Notes under the pieces: generated by a model
What the model was told of the DNA's origin: nothing
The model's input: the letters and a program-made list of their open reading frames with translations, nothing else
Database searches by the model: none
Assembly: GCA_030824275.1 (NCBI GenBank)
Contig: JAVBXY010000003.1
Coordinates: 209,715 to 273,714, forward strand
Direction of reading: 5' to 3'
DNA: 64,000 nucleotides
Source: Rhodocyclaceae bacterium
Lineage (GTDB): Bacteria > Pseudomonadota > Gammaproteobacteria > Burkholderiales > Rhodocyclaceae
Position numbers and translations under genes: made by a program
Shown here: piece after piece, positions 35,625 through 48,236 of the stretch
Layout: every line of letters begins with the position of its first letter
Numbering within the stretch: position 1 is the first letter of the stretch

Positions 35625-35849
35625 ATGACTTCAGTCGACATCGTTGCCATGCCCGTTGCCGAGCGCCTCAAGTTGATGGAATCGCTATGGGATTCCTTGT
35701 GTGCTCAAGATGCGAACATGATGAACTCCCCTGCCTGGCATGCGGAGGTACTTGAGGATCGTTTACTGCGTCTCGCCAGCGGGGATGAAACCGTTTCCTC
35801 TTGGAATGAGGCCAAGGCTCGCATCCGTGCACAGGCCAAGTCGAATTGA
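35625..35849 (+). CDS. Addiction-module antitoxin component (ParD/RelB-like)
   Basis: A 74-aa acidic protein of the 'putative addiction module component' type (VAMPVAERLKLMESLWDSL, then LEDRLLRLASGDETVSSWNEAKARI). The ribosome-binding site is AAGGAG. Its stop overlaps the start of a RelE/ParE-type toxin frame by one base. The partner toxin is truncated, so this antitoxin may be an orphan. Confidence 0.8.
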   Translation: MTSVDIVAMPVAERLKLMESLWDSLCAQDANMMNSPAWHAEVLEDRLLRLASGDETVSSWNEAKARIRAQAKSN

Positions 35850-35971
35850 TGCAGGTCAGGATCGCCCGTTCTGCGGAAACCGATCTGTTGGAAGGGTTTG
35901 CGTTTTACGAGCAGCAACAAAGGGGTATCGGAGATTATTTCCTCGAATTAAAGGGGTTAGGCTCAAATTGA
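35849..35971 (+). pseudogene. Truncated RelE/ParE-type toxin
   Basis: A 40-codon frame beginning MQVRIARSAETDLLEGFAFYEQQQRGIGDYFLE, which matches the first helix pair of RelE/ParE toxins (normally 90-100 aa). After residue 33 the sequence runs into an AAAGGGG-type repeat (35950) and stops. The catalytic C-terminal half is missing. A dispersed 24-bp element lies 17 bases downstream. The break suggests disruption by a repeat element or deletion. Confidence 0.75.
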
Positions 35972-35980
35972 ATTTTGACT
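35950..35980 (+). repeat. AAAGGGGTTAGGCTCA-type repeat at toxin break point
   Basis: AAAGGGGTTAGGCTCAAATT followed by GAATTTTGACT starts exactly where toxin homology ends. It resembles 15414-15440, which also borders a truncated gene. Confidence 0.45.
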
Positions 35981-35988
35981 TCTTCGCC

Positions 35989-36012
35989 ACCGTATCGCCA
36001 GCGCCGACTTTC
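35989..36012 (+). repeat. Dispersed 24-bp element, copy 13 (upstream of thrC)
   Basis: Forward copy, ACCGT then ATCGC then CAGCGCCGACTTTC, one mismatch to consensus. It is 34 bases before the thrC start. Confidence 0.9.
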
Positions 36013-36046
36013 GATATCCCAATAACTTTTCATTTCCAGCCCTGAC

Positions 36047-37471
36047 ATGAAATACATCTCTACTCGCGGCCAGTCGCCCGCCCAGTCCTTCTCCTACATC
36101 CTCCTCGGCGGCCTCGCCCCTGACGGTGGGCTCTATCTGCCCGAGTCCTATCCGCAAGTTGCAGATCGCCTCGCCGCCTGGCGCAAGCTGTCCTATGCCG
36201 AGCTGGCCTTCGAAATTCTTTCGCTCTACGTGGACGACATCCCGGCCGCCGATCTCAAGGCCATCTGCGACAAGACCTACACCGCGCAGACCTATCGCTG
36301 GAGCCGCGATGCGGCCAAGGCCAGGGACATCGTGCCGCTGACTTCGTTGGCGCCGGATTTCCATCTGCTCGAACTGTCCAACGGCCCGACCCTGGCCTTC
36401 AAGGACATGGCCATGCAGTTGCTCGGCAATCTCTTCGAGTACGTGCTGGACAAGCGCGGCGAGACCATCAACATTCTTGGTGCCACGTCTGGCGACACCG
36501 GTTCGGCGGCCGAGTACGCCATGCGCGGCAAGCATAACGTGAAGGTTTTCATGCTCTCGCCGGACGGCAAGATGAGTGCCTTTCAGCGTGCCCAGATGTA
36601 TTCGCTACAGGACGCGAACATCTTCAACATCGCCGTGCGCGGCATGTTCGACGATGCCCAAGACATCGTGAAAGCCGTGTCCAACGATGCGGCCTTCAAG
36701 GCGAAATACAAGATCGGCGCGGTGAATTCGATCAACTGGGCGCGGGTGATGGCCCAGGTGGTGTATTACTTCAAGGGCTATTTCGAGGCGACCCAATCCG
36801 ATGGCGAGCAGGTGGCCTTTTGCGTGCCTTCCGGCAACTTCGGCAACATCTGCGCCGGCCACATTGCGCGCATGATGGGCCTGCCGATTGCCCGTCTGGT
36901 GCTGGCGACCAACGAGAACAATGTGCTTGACGAGTTCTTCCGCACCGGCGTCTATCGGCCGCGGGCGACGGCCGAGACCTATGTCACGTCCAGTCCATCC
37001 ATGGACATTTCCAAGGCCTCCAACTTCGAGCGTTTCGTCTTCGATCTGGTCGGACGTGATGCCGCCGTGGTGCGCGAGTTGTGGAAGCAGGTGGACTCAG
37101 GCGGCGCCTTCGATCTGCGCGGCAGCAAGCACTTCGATGCGCTGGCCGGCTATCGTTTCGTCTCCGGTCGCAGTTCGCATGCCGACCGCCTGGCGACGAT
37201 CCGCGACGTCTGGGCAACGCATCAGTTGATGATCGACACCCACACCGCCGATGGCGTCAAAGTGGCGCGTGAACACCGCGAGGCGGGCGTGCCGATGATT
37301 GTGTTGGAGACCGCCCAGGCGGTGAAGTTTTCCGAGACGATACAGGAAGCGCTGGGGCGCGATCCGGTGCGGCCGAAGGAACTGGAAGGGATCGAAAAGC
37401 TGCCGCAGAAGGTCGAGGTGGTCGACGCGGTGCTGGAGCAGGTGAAGGACATCGTCGTCCGCCACTGTTGA
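36047..37471 (+). CDS. thrC: Threonine synthase
   Basis: A 474-aa PLP enzyme converting O-phosphohomoserine to threonine. The N-terminus KYISTRGQSPAQSFSYILLGGLAPDGGLYLPE is typical. The PLP Lys lies in GPTLAFKDMAMQLLG (near residue 113), the phosphate loop is GATSGDTGSAAEYA, and VPSGNFGNICAG is conserved. Normally adjacent to hom; here it is separated by the addiction-gene island. Confidence 0.95.
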   Translation: MKYISTRGQSPAQSFSYILLGGLAPDGGLYLPESYPQVADRLAAWRKLSYAELAFEILSLYVDDIPAADLKAICDKTYTAQTYRWSRDAAKARDIVPLTSLAPDFHLLELSNGPTLAFKDMAMQLLGNLFEYVLDKRGETINILGATSGDTGSAAEYAMRGKHNVKVFMLSPDGKMSAFQRAQMYSLQDANIFNIAVRGMFDDAQDIVKAVSNDAAFKAKYKIGAVNSINWARVMAQVVYYFKGYFEATQSDGEQVAFCVPSGNFGNICAGHIARMMGLPIARLVLATNENNVLDEFFRTGVYRPRATAETYVTSSPSMDISKASNFERFVFDLVGRDAAVVRELWKQVDSGGAFDLRGSKHFDALAGYRFVSGRSSHADRLATIRDVWATHQLMIDTHTADGVKVAREHREAGVPMIVLETAQAVKFSETIQEALGRDPVRPKELEGIEKLPQKVEVVDAVLEQVKDIVVRHC

Positions 37472-37480
37472 GACGAACAA

Positions 37481-37506
37481 GGCGCCGACTTGAAAAAGTC
37501 GGCGCC
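37481..37506. terminator. Hairpin built from an inverted pair of the dispersed element
   Basis: GGCGCCGACTT-GAAA-AAGTCGGCGCC forms an 11-bp perfect stem with a GAAA tetraloop. It lies between the convergent stops of thrC and the small membrane protein gene. The left arm is a partial copy of the dispersed element and the right arm is part of a full copy (37494-37517). There is no strong T-tract, but position and stability suggest a bidirectional terminator. Confidence 0.65.
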
Positions 37507-37517
37507 GGTACTACGGC
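37494..37517 (-). repeat. Dispersed 24-bp element, copy 14 (right arm of hairpin)
   Basis: Reverse copy: GCCGT, AGTAC, then CGGCGCCGACTTTT. It pairs with the partial forward copy at 37481-37491. Confidence 0.8.
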
Positions 37518-37521
37518 GAAA

Positions 37522-37659
37522 CTAGAGGTAGATGACTGCCGGGAACACCGTTACGGCCAGTACGAGCACAAGCCATTCCATATTGTAGCGGGCCAGCAGG
37601 CCGGTGAAATGCATGACCAGTACGACGATGGCGAGGATGTAGTACAGGATGAACAGCAT
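37522..37659 (-). CDS. Small 45-aa two-helix membrane protein
   Basis: A 45-residue frame starting ATG (37659-37657) with GGAGA six bases upstream. The sequence is almost wholly hydrophobic: one helix MLFILYYILAIVVVLVMHF and a second EWLVLVLAVTVFPAVIYL, joined by a short TGLLARYNM loop. The good ribosome-binding site, sensible hydrophobicity and position between convergent hairpin and upstream region support a real gene. Function unknown; no family assigned. Confidence 0.65.
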   Translation of the reverse strand: MLFILYYILAIVVLVMHFTGLLARYNMEWLVLVLAVTVFPAVIYL

Positions 37660-37749
37660 GTTTTTCTCCGTGTGTGGTGCCCGAATTCAGCGTTCAGTCC
37701 GTCTATCGGGGCGCCCGATGCATAGGCTTGATTTCACTGGATTCTAGCA

Positions 37750-42101
<4,352 letters not shown>

Positions 42102-42108
42102 CTAGTTT

Positions 42109-42987
42109 TCAGTGAATTGCGTCGGCGAGACAGTCGGCCAGGCCCACCCGCCAGTCGGGCAGGGTGATGCCGAAGTCGGCCGTGAAACGGGAACAATCGA
42201 GTCGCGAGTTGGCCGGGCGCGGCGCCGGCAGTGGAAAGTCGGCGCTGGTGATACGGCGCACCGTCGGCGCTTTCGCCAGCAGGCCAAGTTTCACGGCCTG
42301 GTCGAAAATCGTTTCGGCATAGCCATGCCAGCTCGTCTCCCCGGCGGCGGCGAGATGATACAGGCCGGAGGGGGAATCCTTTCGTCCGGCGACCCGTGAC
42401 GCAACTACGGCTGTGGCGTCGGCCAGATGGCGGGTCCAGGTTGGGGCACCGAACTGGTCGCCGATGACCCGAAGCTCATCCCGCTCGGTCGCCAGGCGCA
42501 GCATGGTCTTCATGAAGTTGGCGCCGTGCAGGCCGAAAACCCAACTGGTGCGCAGGATCAGGTGGCGACCACCGACGGCGGTGATTGCTTGCTCGCCGGC
42601 CAGTTTGCTGCGGCCATAGGCGGAGAGCGGGCCGGCGACGTCGGCTTCCGTCCACGGTGCGTTGCCGCTGCCATCAAAGACGTAGTCGGTGGAGTAGTGG
42701 ATGAGTTGTGCACCGAGACGTTTGGCTTCCTCGGCGAGGAGGCCGGGGGCGATGCCGTTGATGGCGTGGGCGGCGGTTTCCTCGGTCTCGGCCTGGTCCA
42801 CGGCGGTCCAGGCGGCGGCGTTGACGATCAGGTTCGGCGCAAGGTCGCGCGCGGCGGCGCGCAGTGCGTCGGGATTGGCGAGGTCCAGCCCGGCCCGGTC
42901 GCGGGCAATCACCTCGCCCAGTGGTGCCAGCGAACGCTTGAGTTCGCGGCCCAGTTGACCGCCAGCGCCGGTGAGCAGGATTTTCAT
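42109..42987 (-). CDS. rfbD: dTDP-4-dehydrorhamnose reductase
   Basis: A 292-aa extended SDR that makes dTDP-L-rhamnose in the last step. It has GAGGQLGREL (residues 7-16), STDYVFDG and YGRSKLAGE (Tyr, Lys). The start [11 protein letters not shown] at 42987 overlaps rfbC by four bases. The dispersed element (copy 17) encodes RITSADF near the C-terminus. dTDP-rhamnose supplies O-antigen or other surface glycans. Confidence 0.93.
   Translation of the reverse strand: MKILLTGAGGQLGRELKRSLAPLGEVIARDRAGLDLANPDALRAAARDLAPNLIVNAAAWTAVDQAETEETAAHAINGIAPGLLAEEAKRLGAQLIHYSTDYVFDGSGNAPWTEADVAGPLSAYGRSKLAGEQAITAVGGRHLILRTSWVFGLHGANFMKTMLRLATERDELRVIGDQFGAPTWTRHLADATAVVASRVAGRKDSPSGLYHLAAAGETSWHGYAETIFDQAVKLGLLAKAPTVRRITSADFPLPAPRPANSRLDCSRFTADFGITLPDWRVGLADCLADAIH
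42234..42257 (-). repeat. Dispersed 24-bp element, copy 17 (in rfbD)
   Basis: Reverse copy: GCCGT, ATCAC, CAGCGCCGACTTTC. It is read as RRITSADF. Confidence 0.92.
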
Positions 42988-43522
42988 GAATAGGTGGCGC
43001 AGGCGGCCAGCGGCTTGCCGGCGAGGTCCTTGGCGGCGAGGATGGGGTCGCCCGTCAGCGGCCATTCAATGCCGAGCACCGGGTCATTCCAGAGCAGGGC
43101 GTTTTCATCTTCCGGGTGCCAGTAGTCGGTGGTTTTGTAGAGGAACTCGGCGGATTCGGAGGTGACGCAGAAGCCATGGGCGAAGCCCGGTGGAATCCAG
43201 GCCATGCGCTTGTTCTCGGCCGAGAGTGTGAAGCCGACCGCCTTGCCAAAGCTGGGCGAGGACCGACGCAGATCCACCGCAACGTCATAGACCTCGCCGG
43301 CAATCACGCGCACTAGCTTGCCCTGCGGATATTGCAACTGGTAGTGCAGGCCGCGCAGCACATTGCGCTGGGATTTCGAGTGATTGTCCTGGACGAAATT
43401 GGCATCAATGCCAAGGGCGGCCAAGGTGCGCCGGTTCCAGCTTTCGTAGAAAAAGCCGCGCGCGTCGCCGAAGACATTCGGTTCGAGGATCAGCACCTCG
43501 GGAATGGCGGTCGGAATGGCCT

Positions 43523-43526
<4 letters not shown>
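42984..43526 (-). CDS. rfbC: dTDP-4-dehydrorhamnose 3,5-epimerase
   Basis: A 180-aa cupin-fold epimerase. Conserved features: [37 protein letters not shown] with the catalytic His, and [33 protein letters not shown] 43526 follows the overlap with rfbA. Confidence 0.95.
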
Positions 43527-44430
<904 letters not shown>

Positions 44431-44434
<4 letters not shown>

Positions 44435-45492
44435 GTCCGCGCTCCGTAGTTCTTGTCCAGCCAATTGCGGTATTCGCCGCTGACGACGTGGGCGACCCAT
44501 TCGCTATTGTCGAGATACCACTGCACCGTTTTTCTCATTCCGGTCTCGAAGGTTTCCAGCGGTCGCCAGCCCAACTCGCGGCCGATCTTGCCGGCATCGA
44601 TGGCGTAGCGCTTGTCGTGGCCAGGACGGTCGGCGACGTAGGTCTTGAGGTTCGCGTAGGGAACGCTGCCGGGCTTCAGTTCGTCGAGCAGGGCGCAGAG
44701 CGTGTCGACCACGTCGAGATTGGTTTTCTCGTTGTGGCCGCCGATGTTGTACACCTCGCCGACCACACCTTTTTCAAAGACCAGGCGCAGGGCGCTGGCG
44801 TGGTCGTCCACGTAGAGCCAGTCGCGCACGTTGTCGCCCTTGCCGTAGATCGGCAGCGGCTTGCCGGAAACCGCATTGTGGATCATCAGCGGGATCAGCT
44901 TTTCCGGGAACTGGCAGGGGCCGTAGTTGTTCGAGCAGTTGGTGGTGACGACCGGCAGGCCGTAGGTGTGATGCCAGGCGCGGACCAAGTGGTCGGAGGC
45001 GGCTTTCGAAGCCGAGTAGGGCGAGTTGGGGGCGTAGGCGGTGGTTTCGACGAACTGTCCAGTGTCGCCCAGGGAGCCATAGACCTCATCGGTGGAAACG
45101 TGATGGAAGCGGAAGGCGGCTTTGCGGGTGTCGTCGAGCGACAGCCAATAGCCGCGCGTGGCTTCGAGCAGGCTGAAGGTGCCGCCGATGTTGGTCTGGA
45201 TGAAGTCGCCGGGGCCATGGATGGAGCGGTCGACGTGGGACTCGGCGGCGAGGTGAATCACGCCCTCGGGTTTGAATTCGGCGAACAGCGCATCGAGGGC
45301 GGCGCGGTCGCCGATGTCCACGTGGCGGAAGACGTGGCGCGGGTTGTTGGCGACGGCGGCCAAGGATTCGAGATTGCCGGCGTAAGTCAGCTTGTCGATA
45401 TTGACGATGCGCCAATCGCTTTCGGCGATCAGCATGCGGATCAGCGCCGAGCCGATGAAGCCGGCGCCGCCGGAAATGAAGACGGTTTTCAT
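44431..45492 (-). CDS. rfbB: dTDP-glucose 4,6-dehydratase
   Basis: A 353-aa extended SDR with [12 protein letters not shown] at the N-terminus, [10 protein letters not shown] and [15 protein letters not shown] (catalytic Thr, Asp, Glu, Tyr, Lys). It is first of rfbB-A-C-D. Its ATG overlaps the marR stop by four bases, so the regulator and the rhamnose genes are read through together. Confidence 0.95.
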
Positions 45493-45950
45493 GGCTGCTT
45501 TTCGTGGAGCTTGATCAGTTCCTGGAGGATGGCGAGGAAATCCTCTGCGCGTTGCGTGCCGAAGGGCGCCAGGGCCTCGGCCTGATGCCGGCGAGCCAGG
45601 GCGATCAGCGGCGTGGCGCGGGCACGGGCGGCGTCGGTCAGATGGATGCGCATCACTCGGCGGTCGGCCGGGTCGAGTTGCCGTGTCACCAGCGCCGACT
45701 TTTCCATGCGGCTGACGATGCGGCTGGCGGTGGGTTGCTGTTCAAGGATGATGCCGGCCAGTTCGGTGACCGATTTCGGGCCGTCGATCAGCGCCGCCAG
45801 CACCCGCCACTCGGCCACGGGGATGCCTTCGGCCTTGAGCGTGGCGTGGAATTCCCCGGAAATCAACTGGCTGGCCCGCGCCAGCAGGTAGGCGAGGTAG
45901 CTGTCGATGAACAGGGCGTCAGAGGAGGAGGGGGGCGGGGAGGCGGTCAT
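45489..45950 (-). CDS. MarR family transcriptional regulator
   Basis: A 153-aa winged-helix repressor. The MarR core is [51 protein letters not shown] (about residues 60-115), with the D-x-R wing motif DPADRR. It is divergent from the catabolic cluster (135 bp apart) and overlaps rfbB. MarR repressors usually control the divergent gene and respond to an aromatic ligand, so the catabolic genes are the likelier target. The dispersed element (copy 19) encodes its KSALVTRQ segment, within the wing region. Confidence 0.88.
   Translation of the reverse strand: MTASPPPSSSDALFIDSYLAYLLARASQLISGEFHATLKAEGIPVAEWRVLAALIDGPKSVTELAGIILEQQPTASRIVSRMEKSALVTRQLDPADRRVMRIHLTDAARARATPLIALARRHQAEALAPFGTQRAEDFLAILQELIKLHEKQP
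45680..45703 (+). repeat. Dispersed 24-bp element, copy 19 (in marR)
   Basis: Forward copy: GCCGT, GTCAC, CAGCGCCGACTTTT. It is read as KSALVTRQ. Confidence 0.9.
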
Positions 45951-46085
45951 GGCAGGATGGCGGAGAGCGCGGTATTGTATTCGATCAAAATTTTTCGCCG
46001 GAAAGACGGTTTACCCGTTGACTTGGAAAAGCTTTAGATGTGAAATATATTCCATACAAACGCATACAATAACCCGGAGGCTGGA
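45951..46085. promoter_or_regulatory. Divergent control region between marR and the catabolic cluster
   Basis: AT-rich region with a TTGACT box (46018-46023) facing the catabolic genes; no clear -10 at ideal spacing. Possible operator half-sites: TATTGTAT (45973-45980) and its inverse ATACAATA (46064-46071), and a direct ATACAA repeat with 10-base period (46054 and 46064). A strong CGGAGG (46075-46080) precedes the first gene. MarR binding here is inferred. Confidence 0.5.
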
Positions 46086-48236
46086 ATGGCGGAACGCTCG
46101 TTCAAGGAAGAGGTCAAGAAGCTGCGGCTGGGCCAGGGCGAGACCTTCCGTGGCGAAGGCATCCTGGCTGTCACCAAGGCCCTGTTGCAGTCGGGCGTCT
46201 CCTATGTGGCCGGGTATCAGGGCTCGCCGATCTCGCACCTGATGGACGTGCTGACCGACGCCTACGACATCCTCGAAGAGCTGGGCGTCCATTTCGAGCA
46301 TTCGGCCTCCGAAGCCACCGCCTGTGCCACCTTGGCTGCCTCGGTGAACTATCCCCTGCGCGGTGCGGTGACCTTCAAATCCACCGTCGGCACCAACGTC
46401 GCCTCCGATGCGCTGGCCAATCTGGCCTCCGGTGGCGTCACCGGCGGCGCCATGTTGATCGTCGGCGAGGACTACGGCGAGGGCTCCTCGATCATGCAGG
46501 AGCGCTCCCACGCCTTCGCCATGAAGTCGCAGGTCTGGCTGCTCGATCCACGCCCGAATCTGTCCTCCATCGTCCATATGGTGGAGAAGGGCTTCGAACT
46601 CTCCGAGGCCTCGTCCACACCCGTGATGCTGCAAATGCGCATCCGCGCCTGTCACGTGCATGGGCATTTCGACTGCAAGGACAACATCCGGCCCAGCTTC
46701 ACCCTCAAGGACGCTATCGAGAATCCTCAGCGCGACGTCAGCCGCATCGTGCTGCCGCCGGCTTCCTTCCTGCACGAGAAGGAGAAGGTGGAGAACCGCT
46801 GGCCGGCGGCGGTGAAGTACATCCGCGAGCAGGGCCTCAACGAATTCTTCGCCGGCGATGTGAACGAGCTGGGCATCATTGTCCAGGGCGGCCTCTACAA
46901 CACGGCCCTGCGCGCCCTCGAACTGATGGGCCTGGCCGACGCCTACGGCAATTCGCGCATCCCGCTCTACGTCATGAACGTCGCCTATCCGGTGGTGGAT
47001 GAGGAGGTGAAGAATTTCTGCGCAGGCAAGTCGGCGGTGCTGGTGTTGGAAGAAGGTCAGCCCGAGTTCATCGAGCAGAACATTGCCACCATCCTGCGCC
47101 GCGCCGACATGCAGACCAGGCTGCATGGCAAGGACGTCCTGCCCATGGCTGGCGAATACACCTCGGCGGTGATGCTGAAAGGCATCTCGGCCTTCATCGG
47201 CAGCTATCGCGTCGATTTGCTGAACACCTCGTCGCTGCCAAGAACCGCTGCGGCGCTGCCGCCAGCCGTCAACGCGCAAGTTCATCCGCGTCCGCCGTCC
47301 TTCTGTACCGGCTGTCCCGAGCGGCCGCTGTTCGCCTCCATCAAGCTGGTGGAAAAGGAACTCGGCCAGCACCACATGAGCTGCGACATCGGCTGTCACC
47401 TGTTCTCCATCCTGCCGCCCTTCAACCTCGGCGCCACCACCATGGGCTACGGCCTCGGCTGGGCCGGCGCGGCGGCGCTGAACACGACGACCACCGACAA
47501 GCGCACCATCTCCATCATGGGCGATGGCGGCTTCTGGCACAACGGTCTCACCAGCGGCGTCGGCAATGCCGTGTTCAACAAGAGCGACAACCTGCTGGTG
47601 GTGGTGGACAACTCTTACACCTCCGCCACCGGTGGCCAGGACATCCTCTCTTCCCGCGCCGAGAATCCCATCCGTTCCACCAACAACCCCATCGCTACAG
47701 CGGTGCAGGGCGTCGGCGTGAAGTGGGTGAAGACGGTCACGCACACCTACAGCATCGCCGACATGCGCGGTGCCCTGCGCGATGCGCTGACCTCGAAAGA
47801 AAAAGGGCCGAAGGTCGTCATCGCCCAGAGCGAGTGCATGCTCAACAAGCAGCGCCGGGTCAAGCCGGCGACGCAGAAATCCATCAAGGCCGGCGAGCGC
47901 GTCGTGCGCGAGCGTTTCGGCGTCGATGCCGAAGTCTGTAGCGGCGACCATTCCTGCATCCGCCTGAATGGCTGTCCTTCGCTGTCCATCGGCGACAACC
48001 CGAATCCGCTGAAGGGCGACCCGGTGGCCAAGGTGCTCGACTCCTGTCTCGGCTGCGGCCTCTGTGGCGAGCTGGCCCACGCGGCCGTGCTCTGTCCTTC
48101 CTTTTATCGTGCCGACATCGTCTTCAACCCGAGCGGCTGGGAACGCTTCATGAACAAAGTCACTCGCGCCGTGATCGGCTTCTTCCAGGCCCGGCTCGAA
48201 CGGCGTCGCGTGGCTTTGATCGGGAGCGCGGCATGA
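46086..48236 (+). CDS. Indolepyruvate ferredoxin oxidoreductase alpha-type subunit (IorA-like)
   Basis: A 716-aa 2-oxoacid:ferredoxin oxidoreductase subunit. The N-terminal pyrimidine-binding domain is followed by a TPP-binding domain with GDGGFWHNGLTSGVGNAV (about residues 479-496) and VVVDNSYTSATGG. The C-terminus has a ferredoxin-like Cys set, CIRLNGC and CLGCGLCGELAHAAVLC (about 651-680). The family decarboxylates arylpyruvates or related 2-oxo acids to the acyl-CoA and reduces ferredoxin. In this cluster isatinate (2-aminophenylglyoxylate) is a plausible substrate. It overlaps iorB-like by four bases. Confidence 0.85.
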   Translation: MAERSFKEEVKKLRLGQGETFRGEGILAVTKALLQSGVSYVAGYQGSPISHLMDVLTDAYDILEELGVHFEHSASEATACATLAASVNYPLRGAVTFKSTVGTNVASDALANLASGGVTGGAMLIVGEDYGEGSSIMQERSHAFAMKSQVWLLDPRPNLSSIVHMVEKGFELSEASSTPVMLQMRIRACHVHGHFDCKDNIRPSFTLKDAIENPQRDVSRIVLPPASFLHEKEKVENRWPAAVKYIREQGLNEFFAGDVNELGIIVQGGLYNTALRALELMGLADAYGNSRIPLYVMNVAYPVVDEEVKNFCAGKSAVLVLEEGQPEFIEQNIATILRRADMQTRLHGKDVLPMAGEYTSAVMLKGISAFIGSYRVDLLNTSSLPRTAAALPPAVNAQVHPRPPSFCTGCPERPLFASIKLVEKELGQHHMSCDIGCHLFSILPPFNLGATTMGYGLGWAGAAALNTTTTDKRTISIMGDGGFWHNGLTSGVGNAVFNKSDNLLVVVDNSYTSATGGQDILSSRAENPIRSTNNPIATAVQGVGVKWVKTVTHTYSIADMRGALRDALTSKEKGPKVVIAQSECMLNKQRRVKPATQKSIKAGERVVRERFGVDAEVCSGDHSCIRLNGCPSLSIGDNPNPLKGDPVAKVLDSCLGCGLCGELAHAAVLCPSFYRADIVFNPSGWERFMNKVTRAVIGFFQARLERRRVALIGSAA

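Noticed and set aside
47028..47050. AAGTCGGCGGTGCTGG in the IorA-like gene
   Set aside because: The core is interrupted and the flank differs; not counted.
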